This document shows positions 18,253 to 27,880 of a DNA stretch of 64,000 bases, one piece after another. The position numbers and the translations under genes are program-made. This DNA is from Lewinellaceae bacterium (GTDB taxonomy: Bacteria; Bacteroidota; Bacteroidia; Chitinophagales; Saprospiraceae), in contig JACJXZ010000018.1 in assembly GCA_020636375.1 (NCBI GenBank), positions 164,300 to 228,299 of the forward strand, in the 5' to 3' direction. Under the pieces are notes generated by a model. The model was not told the origin of the DNA. It did not search any database and saw nothing but the letters and a program-made list of their open reading frames with translations. The stretch's first letter is position 1; each line of letters begins with the position of its first letter.

Positions 18253-19596
18253 CTATTTTTGCACGACAAACTTCTTCGTAACAGAGGCCTCTTCATCCAT
18301 TGAAACCACAATGGTATAATTGCCATTGGCAAAACTGCTAACATCAAAAGCAAGCTCTCCCTGCTCCAGGCTCAGGTAATTCCGCTCTGCCATCAACTGC
18401 CCCTGCATGCTGTAGATGCGGATCAGGGCAGGCTTACCCAGCTGCTCTTTCAGGGACACATTCATCGAGTTAGCTGCCGGGTTGGGAAAAAGGCTTATGC
18501 CTGTGGCCAGCTCCGGCCCGGCATCAATCAGGCCGGGGCTGCCAGGCCTGTTTGGCTCAGGTTCACACACGGCCGTGCCGTTGTTGATGGCATCGATCAA
18601 AGCCTGGATCTCCGCAATGATATAGTCGGCGTTGGATGTCGGAACGCCGCTCCCACTCTGGTACTCCACGTAGCTGATTATATTGTTCAAAGCACTGATC
18701 ACACTACTTATGCTGCCTCCTGTGCAGTATTTATATGCAGCGAGATCAAGCCTCCGGGTGATGGCCTTGGCAATACTCCCGCTGATACCGGCGGAATTGA
18801 TGTAATCTTTCAGGCTGGCTACAGCCTGGCTGATGTTGGTTTCTGATGATCTGGCGATAAATTCTGCGGCGGCGTAGGCATATTGATTCGTTGCCGCTGC
18901 AAAAGTATAACTCATGGTTGTTGTCCCTGATGTGGCGATTTGAAAGCTGGCTGTAACGTCATCAGGGCTGTTGTCTATGCTAAATATAGGTGTAGTAGCT
19001 GTAACTGGGTTGGCCTCGAAAGAGCAAAACAGGTTGTCCACTATCAGGTTGCCGGCTGTACTCGATACATTTAAAGAAGGGGTGCTCGTACTCACGTTTT
19101 CAATACCAGCTGTATTTCCGAGAGGGCTGGCCTGGTCAATGTTCTGAAAAGAGGCGGCGCCTACTACTACGAAATTTCCCCCGGTAATAGTAATGACAGA
19201 ACTTATGCTCGCTCCGCTACCCAAAGGGATATAGTAGATAGAGCTTACGGCAAATCCCGGCGAGAATGGTTGAGCAATAGCTAAAGTAGCACTTATCGAG
19301 TTATAAGAAACATTGGTGAGCGGTGAAATAGCAGTGTAAGAAAGAGAGATCACCAATAACCTATCCGTTCCTGCCGGGACGGTAAAAGGAAGGGATGTTG
19401 CAGAGGCGCCTGCCCCGTTTCCATCGTAGGTAACCTGGGCGCTGAGGGTATCTACATTCATTGCGGCAAGTAGCATCAGCATTACAAGCAGGGGCTGGAA
19501 AAGCGAAAGGGCGCGCTGCCTTTTTCCAGTTGGGCGGCAGGAATGGCGATTGGAACTGCCAAAAGGAAGGGGCGGAAGGTGTTTTAGTAGGTTCAT
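18253..19596 (-). CDS. Secreted protein with T9SS type A sorting domain
   Basis: A long N-terminal region (about 30 basic residues) precedes the hydrophobic signal segment (LFQPLLVMLMLLAAMNVDTL), with likely cleavage at SAQ. The first 200 mature residues are a Ser/Thr-rich beta-domain seen in other Bacteroidota surface proteins. An alpha-helical domain of about 110 residues follows (ISQAVASLKDYINSAG to AEIQALIDAIN). The last 80 residues form the sorting domain: ISLFPNPAANSMNVSL, IRIYSMQGQLM and the end KKFVVQK. The function is unknown; location on the cell surface is likely. Confidence 0.8.
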   Translation of the reverse strand: MNLLKHLPPLPFGSSNRHSCRPTGKRQRALSLFQPLLVMLMLLAAMNVDTLSAQVTYDGNGAGASATSLPFTVPAGTDRLLVISLSYTAISPLTNVSYNSISATLAIAQPFSPGFAVSSIYYIPLGSGASISSVITITGGNFVVVGAASFQNIDQASPLGNTAGIENVSTSTPSLNVSSTAGNLIVDNLFCSFEANPVTATTPIFSIDNSPDDVTASFQIATSGTTTMSYTFAAATNQYAYAAAEFIARSSETNISQAVASLKDYINSAGISGSIAKAITRRLDLAAYKYCTGGSISSVISALNNIISYVEYQSGSGVPTSNADYIIAEIQALIDAINNGTAVCEPEPNRPGSPGLIDAGPELATGISLFPNPAANSMNVSLKEQLGKPALIRIYSMQGQLMAERNYLSLEQGELAFDVSSFANGNYTIVVSMDEEASVTKKFVVQK

Positions 19597-19680
19597 AATT
19601 AAACGTGGTTTGTTTTAAAAATTTACTGATTGTAACGGATTGCGTAGCTGGAAGGGGCAAAGGGTAGCGGCCGTGTCTCC

Positions 19681-19907
19681 TTAGTCCCGTAGGGACGATG
19701 GCTCATTGCCAGGGCCGATAGGCCCTGGATTAATGGCCATGTACGCCCTAGTCCTGCCCCAAAGGGGCCACTATGTGGTAAGGACGACAGCCAATCGCCG
19801 CAATGCCCTGGCGCCTTTTGGGCTATCGCTCTTACAGAGCTCTGGGAACGCCTCTATGACAACCAGGGCCTCACGGCCCTGGCAATGGACTAACATCCCT
19901 ACGGGAT
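19681..19907. repeat. Inverted-repeat element with CCCGTAGGGA arms
   Basis: The left arm at 19685-19728 (tcccgtaggga ... ccagggccgataggccctgg) and the right arm at 19863-19906 are imperfect inverted copies of about 44 bases. Each arm is itself made of two small palindromes, cccgtaggg and ccagggcc/ggccctgg. The 135 bases between them hold no gene. The rest of the gap 19597-20226 shows no gene either. A TTACTTTG sequence near 20190 could be a degenerate promoter element for the next gene. Confidence 0.75.
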
Positions 19908-20226
19908 TATGGCCTTCCAATGTCGGGCCGCGGATCACCAAAGGCAGCTACGCAATCTGTTACAATCAGAAAATTTAGTTATTTGTAAGATGATATCGAC
20001 GCAGCATGGTTTCTTGTTCCATACAAATCAGGCATTAAGCCCGACAGGCTCAACAGATGGAGGGTATCAAATTCGGGGGGATGGAAAAAGGAATTTTCAG
20101 GATGGTTACCGGGAGAAAGCAGGAACAATATATCCTGATGACCAAATATACAGAAAGCTTTTATTTTATCGACAAGATTTATGCATAAATAATTACTTTG
20201 CACCAAAACCGCAGCCATACCCAACT

Positions 20227-20763
20227 ATGATGAAACCGTTTTTTTTCCTGGCAGCGCTTGCGTTTTTACTGCTCCTGCCGGCCGGCCTCTCCGCCCAGAA
20301 AATAGAGGTGGAAAAGCGCGTGTCCCCGGAAAAAGCGCCCGCTCTCATGCAGCAGTTCCTCCGGGAAAAATACCCGGAAAAGCGGCGGGTGAAATACTAC
20401 GAAGAGCGCAACGAGTCCGGCCGTTTCTTCGAGGCGAAGTTCTGCTTCGACAAATTGCGCTACAGCGTGAAGTTCACTCCGGAAGGGCAGCTGGTGGACA
20501 CGGAGCGCAAAGTGAAATTCCGGCAGCTTCCAGCCCAACTGTCGGAACAGATCAACCGGCAACTCAGCGAACAATTCCAGCGGTATAAGGTGGTAAAAAC
20601 CCAGGAAATCCTGGAAGGCGGCCGGGTGGCCGGTTACGAACTGGAGATCAAGGGCAAAAAAGGAGGCGAGCTGGGTTACTTCGAAGGGCAGTTCGATGCG
20701 CAGGGGCGGCAGCAGGGCCTGCGCACCATCGAACAGCCGCCGAATGATTATCTGTTCTTTTGA
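20227..20763 (+). CDS. Secreted PepSY-like protein
   Basis: Two ATG codons stand in a row at 20227 and 20230, followed by a clear signal peptide (MKPFFFLAALAFLLLLPAG, cut at LSAQ). A longer upstream frame exists but would bury the signal sequence. The mature part of about 155 residues is charged and resembles the PepSY-like periplasmic proteins of Bacteroidota, with KRRVKYYEERNESGRFFEAKF and GYELEIKGKKGGELGYFEGQF as beta-strand pairs. Such proteins may bind or inhibit peptidases, but no partner is visible. A DUF2490 gene follows after 240 bases. Confidence 0.7.
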   Translation: MMKPFFFLAALAFLLLLPAGLSAQKIEVEKRVSPEKAPALMQQFLREKYPEKRRVKYYEERNESGRFFEAKFCFDKLRYSVKFTPEGQLVDTERKVKFRQLPAQLSEQINRQLSEQFQRYKVVKTQEILEGGRVAGYELEIKGKKGGELGYFEGQFDAQGRQQGLRTIEQPPNDYLFF

Positions 20764-21003
20764 ATTATTCGCAAGGCGACTATTCCACAGGGTCAACCTG
20801 CCAGGTTTCGGCTTGGCTCGGGAATGGGCAACCCGGCAGCGCCCGCCTGCTGTGCCAGCGGCCGGCAGGTTGATCAGAGACGCAACAGCACGGCCTGTGA
20901 AATGCTGCCGACGAAAACCGTCTTCGACAAACGCTGCCGGGTTCAGCCAGGTGGGATCACCCCGCAAACCCGGCAGATTGAAGGCCATTCTGTTGAAAGA
21001 GAC

Positions 21004-21719
21004 ATGAGGACAACAAAAATATATCTTGCCACGATTTGCCTGGGCCTGCTTGCCGGCCGGCCGATCTTCGGCCAATCCCGAACCACGATAGAACTGCTCC
21101 CCCAACTATCCTGGAACGGCGAGCTGGGCAGCCGCTGGGGCTGGTCGCTGAACACCTCCCTGGAGTCGGGCCTTTCCGAAAAAGTCGAGGGCCGGGATGC
21201 CGTCGGCGAATTTTCGCCCCACACCTACAACTTCCAGGGCGGGCTGGCCTACCAGCTGACCAACGACGTCAACCTTTCCGGCGGATACCAGTTCGGCTGG
21301 CGGAATCTGGACGAAGGCGAAAGAGACATCGAACACCGCGCGCTCCAGCAGCTCTCCTGTACCGGCGCTGGGGCAAATACCGGGCGCGCCTGCGGCCGTA
21401 CGAACAGCGCTTCTTCCGCAGCGACAACTGGGGCGTGCGCCACCGCTGGCGGCTGCGCCCCAGCCTGGACTTCCCCCTCCAGGGCGAGCGGCTGGACCCC
21501 CGGGAAACCTACCTCAACGCCCAGATCGAATGGCTAACCAACATATTCGAAGAAAGCCCGCTCTACTACCGGGAAACCCGCCTGTACGCCGGCCTGGGCT
21601 GGCAGATTAACGAACATTACAAACTCGAGAACGGCCTGGAGTGGCGCAACCGCCGCAGCGACGCAGAAGGCAACCGCCGCCACCGCCTGCTTTACCGACT
21701 GACTCTTACGTTTCGCTGA
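21004..21719 (+). pseudogene. DUF2490-type outer-membrane protein, one frameshift
   Basis: The protein begins with a signal peptide (MRTTKIYLATICLGLLAGRP, FGQ) and continues as a beta-barrel with LSGGYQFGWRNLDEGERDIEHRAL. At about 21350 the frame must change: the sequence CAGCTCTCCTGTAC reads QLSCT, but removing one TC pair gives QLLYRRWGKYR. That continues in the other frame as LRPYEQRFFRSDNWG to the stop at 21719 (RLLYRLTLTFR). The restored protein has about 238 residues, normal for DUF2490 barrels. The TC repeat CTCTCC is a plausible slippage site. Either the gene is broken or the assembly has an indel. Confidence 0.75.
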
Positions 21720-21931
21720 CGTTACTCGACTTTTTTGGCTTCTTTATCGTTAAAAGGTGGCAAAGCTGCCGAATTGTTAGTAATTTGTTTAAATTATCGT
21801 CCGCCCAAATGCCGTCCTGTTCCAAGTACAATCCACAAAGGACGCGCGCACCGGGCCACGCTTCAGGATTCCGGATACCCTGAACCCGCCATCCTGAAGC
21901 AGCGAAATATCACATCCTAAAAATTATCAAC

Positions 21932-22870
21932 ATGATGGCAACCCCATTTTTAATTTTCATCCTCTTCCTCGGGCTGGTAATTGTTTTTTCAGGCATTTTC
22001 ACCGTTAAGCAACAATCCGCAGCGATTGTCGAACGCCTGGGGAAATTCCACAGCATCAAGCGCTCCGGCCTGCAGTTCAAAGTGCCGGTCATCGACCAAA
22101 TCTCCGGCCGGGTAAGCCTGAAAGTCCAGCAACTGGACGTACACGTCGAGACCAAGACCCGCGACAACGTCTTCGTCAAGCTAAGGGTCTCAGTCCAGTA
22201 CTTTATCCTTCCAGAAAAGATCTACGACGCTTTCTACCGCCTGGAAAATTCCACCGAGCAGATCACGGCCTACATCTTTGACACCGTCCGCGCCGAAGTG
22301 CCCAAGATGAAGCTGGACGACGTCTTCGAGCGCAAGGACGACATCGCCCTGGCCATCCGCCGCGAGCTGGAAGAATCCATGAACGAGTACGGCTACGGCA
22401 TTGTCAAAGCCCTCGTCACCGACATCGATCCCGACCAGGAGGTCAAACATGCTATGAACCGCATCAATGCCGCCGAGCGACTGAAAGTCGCCGCTGAATA
22501 TGAAGGCGAGGCCGAGCGCATCCGCATTGTGGCAAAGGCCCGCGCCGAAGCGGAAAGCAAGCGCCTGCAAGGACAGGGCATCGCCGACCAGCGGCGCGAG
22601 ATTGCCAGGGGCCTGGAAGAATCGGTAGAAGTATTGAACAATGTTGGCATCAACTCCCAGGAAGCTTCCGCGTTGATCGTAGTAACCCAGCACTATGATA
22701 CGTTGCAAAGCATGGGTGAAAACGCCAACAGCAACCTGATCATGCTGCCGAACACGCCCTCCTCCGGAAGCGACATGCTTACCCAAATGACGGCGTCCTT
22801 CATCAGCGCTCAGAAGATGGGCGAAGAGATGAAGAAATCAACGGTGAAGCCTACGAACGGAAGCAAGTAG
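21932..22870 (+). CDS. SPFH/Band 7 (stomatin/prohibitin-like) membrane protein
   Basis: One N-terminal membrane helix (FLIFILFLGLVIVFSGIF) is followed by the SPFH domain, beginning VKQQSAAIVERLGKF and including LKVQQLDVHVETKTRDNVFV. A long coiled coil rich in Ala/Glu (AAEYEGEAERIRIVAKARAEAESKR) follows, then a flexible tail with PNTPSSGSD. Such proteins form ring-like scaffolds in the inner membrane and organise proteases or lipid domains. No NfeD-type partner gene is adjacent. The length of 312 residues is usual. Confidence 0.92.
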   Translation: MMATPFLIFILFLGLVIVFSGIFTVKQQSAAIVERLGKFHSIKRSGLQFKVPVIDQISGRVSLKVQQLDVHVETKTRDNVFVKLRVSVQYFILPEKIYDAFYRLENSTEQITAYIFDTVRAEVPKMKLDDVFERKDDIALAIRRELEESMNEYGYGIVKALVTDIDPDQEVKHAMNRINAAERLKVAAEYEGEAERIRIVAKARAEAESKRLQGQGIADQRREIARGLEESVEVLNNVGINSQEASALIVVTQHYDTLQSMGENANSNLIMLPNTPSSGSDMLTQMTASFISAQKMGEEMKKSTVKPTNGSK

Positions 22871-22889
22871 GAAAAACAGGGATTTCAGG

Positions 22890-22970
22890 CTAAGGGCCCG
22901 GAGAAGAATAACTTCCCCATTTGATACGGCTCGCCTGAAATGAGGAACTTATTTTTCTCCGGCCCCTAAG
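22890..22970. terminator. Long imperfect hairpin after the SPFH gene
   Basis: ctaagggcccggagaagaat at 22890 pairs with the reverse complement of atttttctccggcccctaag ending at 22970. A second nested pair, atttcaggc and gcctgaaat, makes a cruciform. It may end transcription from the convergent genes on both sides. Confidence 0.5.
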
Positions 22971-22989
22971 ACCTGGGATTATAATGACT

Positions 22990-23023
22990 CCCGGCGGGTT
23001 TTGTAACTGAAAAACCCGCCGGG
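22990..23023. terminator. Perfect 13-bp hairpin between convergent genes
   Basis: cccggcgggtttt at 22990-23002 and aaaacccgccggg at 23011-23023 are perfect complements around an 8-base loop. It lies between the SPFH gene and the Crp/Fnr gene, which converge. There is no strong T-run after it, so it is a possible bidirectional terminator or a repeat of the AACCCGCC class. Confidence 0.55.
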
Positions 23024-23097
23024 CCAGTATATTAAACGTTGCTAAGGGATCCTTAAAAAATAAATTGTCGAATTTGTTATTTGTTTTTTAATCACTA

Positions 23098-23778
23098 CTA
23101 AGCAAGCTTAGCCATGTCCCGGACCAGGATTTTACCCCGGTTGAAATAGATCAGGTCAGACTTTTTCAGTTCGTTGAGCACCAGGGTAACGGTCTGGCGG
23201 GATGTGCAGGTGATGTTGGCTATATCCTGATGGGTCAGGGAGTGTTTGAGCAACATTTCATAGCCTACCCGGCGGCCCCGCTTGTTGACGGACTCCTTGA
23301 TGAATTCGATGATCCGGGTGCGGGCGTCCTTAAAGATCAACGATTCCAGTTTGCTTTCGGCTTTCATCAGGCGGCCGCCGAAGAGGTTCATGACATAATT
23401 GCACAGGTCGAAGTTGTTGCGCATCAGCTTTTTGAGGTCCTCGACTTTAAGCTGATACAAATGGACGTCTTCCTTGAGGGCCTGGGCAAAATCCGAACGC
23501 TCTTTTTCGCCGATCAGGCCCAGTTCGCCAAACATAGCCGTAGGGTGGATCAGAGATTTGATGATTTCTTTTCCATCACTGGAATGGGTTCCGATTTTAA
23601 CGGTGCCCTTTGCCAGGAAGTAAATATAATCCGAAGAATCTCCCGGCATATAGACGAAACTATACTTGGGTTTGACCTTAAATTCCATCATTTCTGCCAG
23701 GCGAGCCTTCTCCTCCTCCGGGAGCATATCAAACAAGGGAAAAAGGCAGATAAAAGATGTTTTAGCTTCAGCATTCAT
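23098..23778 (-). CDS. Crp/Fnr-family transcription regulator
   Basis: Residues about 20-130 form a cyclic-nucleotide-binding-type beta-barrel (YIYFLAKGTVKIGTHSSDGKE, FGELGLIGEKERSDFAQALK). The FGELGL motif resembles the phosphate-binding cassette, but it lacks the Arg-Ser/Thr pair that binds cAMP in Crp. The C-terminal winged helix has the recognition region HQDIANITCTSRQTVTLVLN. No Cys cluster for an Fe-S centre of Fnr type is seen. The effector is therefore unknown. The 190 bases upstream contain a TATGGTA...TACCATA pair but no clear promoter. Confidence 0.9.
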   Translation of the reverse strand: MNAEAKTSFICLFPLFDMLPEEEKARLAEMMEFKVKPKYSFVYMPGDSSDYIYFLAKGTVKIGTHSSDGKEIIKSLIHPTAMFGELGLIGEKERSDFAQALKEDVHLYQLKVEDLKKLMRNNFDLCNYVMNLFGGRLMKAESKLESLIFKDARTRIIEFIKESVNKRGRRVGYEMLLKHSLTHQDIANITCTSRQTVTLVLNELKKSDLIYFNRGKILVRDMAKLA

Positions 23779-23970
23779 AACGTTACATTTTTATGGTATG
23801 TAGGGGAGGCCGTGCACGGGAATCCTCTCACAAAAGATTTCCCGAAAGAGCCGGCGAGGTGCCCTTTTGTTTCGTTTATGTACCATAGAAGACACTAATT
23901 ATTGCCCGTCCCCCTATAGAAGAAATAATTTTTTTACAAGGCCGGCAAGAGGATACCGGTGAGGGAGAGG

Positions 23971-24912
23971 TCACTGGACATACAGGGAATCCAAAGACGC
24001 GTTGTAGCCGGCAAACACGCCCAGGCCACCTTCGATATTGTCATAAATGATAACCGGCTCTTTGAAAGGAGAGCCCGAGGATTGGTTTTGCTGGCTCAGG
24101 CCGGAGAAGTAGCGGTAGTATTCTTCGGTAACGGCCCGCAATTCCAGGAAAAGCTTGCCCAACAGTTCCCGGTTTTTGTCCAGCCTGATCGTCAGGGGCA
24201 CATCAAGGTGGATCATTTCGCCGTTGTTGAGCATGTTGTCTTCCAGCAACAGGCCGCCGTCGATATGGGCAACCCGCCCATTTTCGTTTTCCTCGGGGTT
24301 GAAGACGAGGGAGCGGTGATAAGAACTGGTGATAACGGTATCCCCTTCGACGAAGGCGTATTCATAGACTTGCTGCAGGATACTGATGTGATAATAGTTT
24401 TTCTCCTCGCTGGGGTCTTCAAAGCTGAGACTCACCCAGTAAGAGGCGAGCAATTCATCCGTCTCCGGATTTTCCTCCAGCGAAAAATCGTATATGCCTG
24501 CCGAAGAAAAGCCGATGGGGTTGGGGATGCGGCTCTTGGCCATAACCGGCGCGCAACAGGAGGCCTCCACCTCAATAGTATAAGTCGTATTCACTTTCGG
24601 CACCAGCGAGCGGGTCGTGTAGTAGGGGACGGCATTGGAGTCGGTTCTGGCGTCAACCAATTCCAGGGTTTCGAGGTGTTCCCCGTCCTCGTAGATTTCC
24701 ACCACCGCATCCAGCACGGGTTCCTTTTTTTGTTCGTCCAGAATAAACTGCGATCTTGAGACGAACACCTGGACCGCCTTATCCCGGGTGAAATTGCTGA
24801 CGACGACCAACCTGGGGTCCGGGGTTTCCAACTGGAAAGAAGCCGGTTGTTCGCAACCAAAAGCGGCCAGGAACGCGGAGAGGACTGCCAGGTGTGAAAG
24901 TTGCCGGAACAT
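23971..24912 (-). CDS. DUF4249 lipoprotein, partner of the adjacent TonB receptor
   Basis: The N-terminus has a lipoprotein signal with lipobox AAFGC (Cys near residue 20). The body has the DUF4249 pattern: LVVVSNFTRDKAVQVFVSRS near the start, DAVVEIYEDGEHLETL, the paired Cys in EASCCAPVM, and ELRAVTEEYYRYFSGLSQQN near the end. DUF4249 proteins are surface-exposed partners of TonB-dependent receptors in Bacteroidota, although their ligand is unknown. The gene lies downstream of the receptor at 25077 on the same strand, 164 bases away, as usual for this pair. Confidence 0.88.
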   Translation of the reverse strand: MFRQLSHLAVLSAFLAAFGCEQPASFQLETPDPRLVVVSNFTRDKAVQVFVSRSQFILDEQKKEPVLDAVVEIYEDGEHLETLELVDARTDSNAVPYYTTRSLVPKVNTTYTIEVEASCCAPVMAKSRIPNPIGFSSAGIYDFSLEENPETDELLASYWVSLSFEDPSEEKNYYHISILQQVYEYAFVEGDTVITSSYHRSLVFNPEENENGRVAHIDGGLLLEDNMLNNGEMIHLDVPLTIRLDKNRELLGKLFLELRAVTEEYYRYFSGLSQQNQSSGSPFKEPVIIYDNIEGGLGVFAGYNASLDSLYVQ

Positions 24913-25076
24913 TTGCCTTTACCTGTTTAAATTTCATACTAAACTGCCGGAAACAGCCTGTATCCGGCTCTGCCGATGGCAAATACTATTCTCTTTTCCG
25001 GAGATTTGCCCTATTGGATTGTAGGCCGGGGGCCAATCCCGGGGAAAGAAAAAGAGAAACACCTACAAATATACAA

Positions 25077-27752
25077 TTAAAATTTTATTGAATAGTTCAG
25101 GGAAGGCAACATGGGAATTACGGATACCGGCACGAACTCTTTTTTTTGTTTGAGTTGGCCGTTTTCTTCCACATAACGGTTGCGAAGGTCATAGTAGAGC
25201 GGGTTTCTCCGGTTGTAAAGGTTATACACCCCTACGTTGATGGTGTGGTGGACGCGATCGGTGCTGAAGTGAAAGCGGGCGCTCAGGTCCAGGCGGTGGT
25301 AGACAGGCATCCGGTACGCATTCTTGCTGCCATATTCCAGGACGGTAACCGGCGGCTCGCCCGACCCGGGCAGGATAAGGTCGTAGGTCTCTGCCGGCAA
25401 GCTGAAGGCGAAGCCGGAGGAGAAAACCCAGTTGGCGGAAACCTCCACCCAGTCCTGTATACGGTGGCTGACAGCCGCTTTGAAGTCATGCCGGCGGTCG
25501 TACTTGTAAGGATAGGGCTGCCCGTTGTTGATGAGCTCATACTGCCGGCCGGCATAGGCCAGCCCGTAAGCCACCCAACCCGTCGTCTTGCCGAATCCTC
25601 TGCTCAGCATGGCCTCCAATCCGAAGGCCTGCCCGTTGCCGGAGGTCACATTGGCTTCCCAATTATTCAGGAACAACGTGCCTTCCGAGTAAGACAGCAG
25701 GCGGCCCATATCTTTAGCATACGCCTCCAGGCTAAACTCATAGCCTTTGCCGAGGCTCCAGATGGACGCGCCGCCGGTTTGCCAGCCATCCTGGGGCGCC
25801 ACTTCCTCCGTGGAGGGCACCCATATCTCCGTCGGAAGCCCGAGGGCGGAGTTGGACAGCAGGTGGATAAACTGCTGCATCCGGCTTAGGTAGGCTTCGA
25901 CCCGCCAGCTGCGGGCGGCCTGCCAGCTCACCGACAAACGGGGCTGCGGAGAAAAATAAACCTTTTGCCGGGTTGCGAAAGCGGCCAGGTGCATCCCGAA
26001 GTTCAATACGGTACGGCGGCCCAGGCGGGCTTCGTCTTCTACATAGGCCGAGTATTCCATAGCGCCAAACGTCCTTCTTTCGCTTTCGGGCTCATCGGGC
26101 AGGACATTGCCGTTGCCCGACTTCTCGATGACGTCGAAGGCAAAGACTCCTGGCAGAAAACTGTGATGCGTCAGGTTGGCCCCGAACCGGATATAATGGC
26201 CGGGGACAGGCACAAAATCGAAATCCAGCCGGACGCCCAGGTCTTTAATATTGCTGGCATAACGCCCGACATCGATGTAGCGGTCCAGGGTGTTTTGGTT
26301 GGCCAGGGCCACCAGGGAGTCCGATGCCTGATAACTGATGTGCACGCCCAGCCCGCTGTAGGTGAGGGCGAGGTTGGCGAACAGCTTATCGGTAAAGAGG
26401 TGGTTCCACCGCAGGGATGCCACGGTATTACCCCAGTGAATGCGGTCGGAATACTCCCTTTCGAAACGGAAGAAGGAAGGTTGCCCCATGTTATTGTCCC
26501 TGGCCTGGAGCGTATCCGTCGACCTTCCGCTGTTGGAATAGTGGTCGCCTCCTGAATAAAAACTCAGGTAGAGGTGGTCTTTTTTGGAAAGAGAATAATT
26601 CAGTTTGGCGTTCAGGTCGTGAAAGCGGTAGCCCACGAAACCGTCTTCCCCCTTTTCCGCTTTGAGGCTCCGGGTCAGGGGCTGCAGGTACCAGTCGACA
26701 AAGGACCACCGGCCGGAGAGCAGGAAGCTGCTCTTTTCCTTGCGGATGGGCCCTTCCAGCGTCAGGCGGCCGGACAGCAGCCCGACGTCGCCCCGCAGGC
26801 CGAACTGCTTGCGGTTGCCTTCGCGGGTACGGATATCGAGTACCGAAGAAAGCCGCCCGCCGTACCGTGCGGGAAAGCCGCCCTTGATCAGGCGGGCCGA
26901 ACTGACCGCACTGGTGTTGAAGACGGAAAAGATGCCGGCGGCATGGGAAATGTTGTAAACCGGAACGCCATCGATCAGGATGAGGTTTTGCCCGTTATCG
27001 CCGCCGCGGACATGCAGCCCCCCTACCCCGTCCGTTCCGGTCTGTACACCAGGCAGCAGATGAGCTATGCGGATGAGGTCCGTCTCGCCGGCCAGGGCGG
27101 GCAGGCGTTCTATTTGTTGCAGGTTGAACTGGTGCGTCGAGGGAGCGGCGGCCGGGCCCTGCCTGTCTTCCAGCCGCTCGCCAACAACCTCCACAGGATC
27201 CAGGGTCAGGGAGGGCCGAAGGGAAAGGTGAAGCTCTTTGTCTTCCTGAAGGAACAGGTCCCGCTGCTCCGCGCCGTATCCCAGATAAGAGAAGGAGAGT
27301 TTCGCCCGGCCAGCCGGCAGGGTAATGGAATAAAAGCCGTATTCGTTGGTTATGGTGCCTTTGCCGGTAAGCAATTCCTGGACGCTGGCATTGATCAGGC
27401 GCTCTCCGGTCCGGCCATCTTTCAGAAACCCGCTGATGGTGAACGAGCGGCCCGGAGCCAGAAAAACGACTACCTGCCCGCCGACCTCCCGGTACTCCAG
27501 GGCGGTACCCCGCAGCAGCTCATCCAGCACATCCTTCAGTTGCCGGCCTTTCAGGTCAAGGTCGAAACGGCGAAGCGGCAGAATATCATTGCTGAAAGAA
27601 AGGCTGACGCCTGGCAGGTCGGACAACCGGTAGAGGGCTTCTTCCAGCGACAGGCCTTGGCCGCTCAGGAAAACCGGCTGCTCCAACACACTCTGAGCCC
27701 GAATGTTGGCTGCAAGCACGAAAAAAGCCAGGAGCAAGTAAAGCCGTTTCAT
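25077..27752 (-). CDS. TonB-dependent outer-membrane receptor with STN and carboxypeptidase-like N-terminal domains
   Basis: The 891-residue protein has a signal peptide (LYLLLAFFVLAANIRAQ). An STN-like domain spans about residues 28-95 (ALYRLSDLPGVSLSFSNDIL) and a CarboxypepD_reg-like domain about 105-180 (ISGFLKDGRTGERLINASV). The TonB plug contains GVGGLHVRGGDNGQNLILID and VFNTSAVSSARLIKGGFPAR. The rest is a beta-barrel ending in MLPSLNYSIKF with a terminal aromatic residue. An STN domain usually means signalling to an anti-sigma factor, but no sigma/FecR pair is nearby. The DUF4249 gene follows. A well-formed promoter lies at 27809. Confidence 0.93.
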   Translation of the reverse strand: MKRLYLLLAFFVLAANIRAQSVLEQPVFLSGQGLSLEEALYRLSDLPGVSLSFSNDILPLRRFDLDLKGRQLKDVLDELLRGTALEYREVGGQVVVFLAPGRSFTISGFLKDGRTGERLINASVQELLTGKGTITNEYGFYSITLPAGRAKLSFSYLGYGAEQRDLFLQEDKELHLSLRPSLTLDPVEVVGERLEDRQGPAAAPSTHQFNLQQIERLPALAGETDLIRIAHLLPGVQTGTDGVGGLHVRGGDNGQNLILIDGVPVYNISHAAGIFSVFNTSAVSSARLIKGGFPARYGGRLSSVLDIRTREGNRKQFGLRGDVGLLSGRLTLEGPIRKEKSSFLLSGRWSFVDWYLQPLTRSLKAEKGEDGFVGYRFHDLNAKLNYSLSKKDHLYLSFYSGGDHYSNSGRSTDTLQARDNNMGQPSFFRFEREYSDRIHWGNTVASLRWNHLFTDKLFANLALTYSGLGVHISYQASDSLVALANQNTLDRYIDVGRYASNIKDLGVRLDFDFVPVPGHYIRFGANLTHHSFLPGVFAFDVIEKSGNGNVLPDEPESERRTFGAMEYSAYVEDEARLGRRTVLNFGMHLAAFATRQKVYFSPQPRLSVSWQAARSWRVEAYLSRMQQFIHLLSNSALGLPTEIWVPSTEEVAPQDGWQTGGASIWSLGKGYEFSLEAYAKDMGRLLSYSEGTLFLNNWEANVTSGNGQAFGLEAMLSRGFGKTTGWVAYGLAYAGRQYELINNGQPYPYKYDRRHDFKAAVSHRIQDWVEVSANWVFSSGFAFSLPAETYDLILPGSGEPPVTVLEYGSKNAYRMPVYHRLDLSARFHFSTDRVHHTINVGVYNLYNRRNPLYYDLRNRYVEENGQLKQKKEFVPVSVIPMLPSLNYSIKF

Positions 27753-27808
27753 TTAATCTGATTGAAATACACAGGCTTGCCCGGCAAAGGGGCCGGGCGC
27801 AGTTCGTT

Positions 27809-27840
27809 CAAAAATAAAGCGTTTTGCCCAGTAAATCAAA
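27809..27840 (-). promoter_or_regulatory. Bacteroidota-type promoter for the TonB receptor
   Basis: On the minus strand TTTG is followed by 20 bases and then TATTTTTG, matching the TTTG-N19/21-TAnnTTTG consensus of Bacteroidota housekeeping sigma factors. It lies about 57 bases before the ATG at 27752. Confidence 0.75.
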
Positions 27841-27880
27841 ATAATTGCCTTTACTTGTTCTATGCCGGGAGGTAAAGCCT

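Noticed and set aside
18240..18262. Plus-strand TATTTTTG element after pntB
   Set aside because: No plus-strand gene follows; it overlaps the end of a minus-strand gene and is probably chance.
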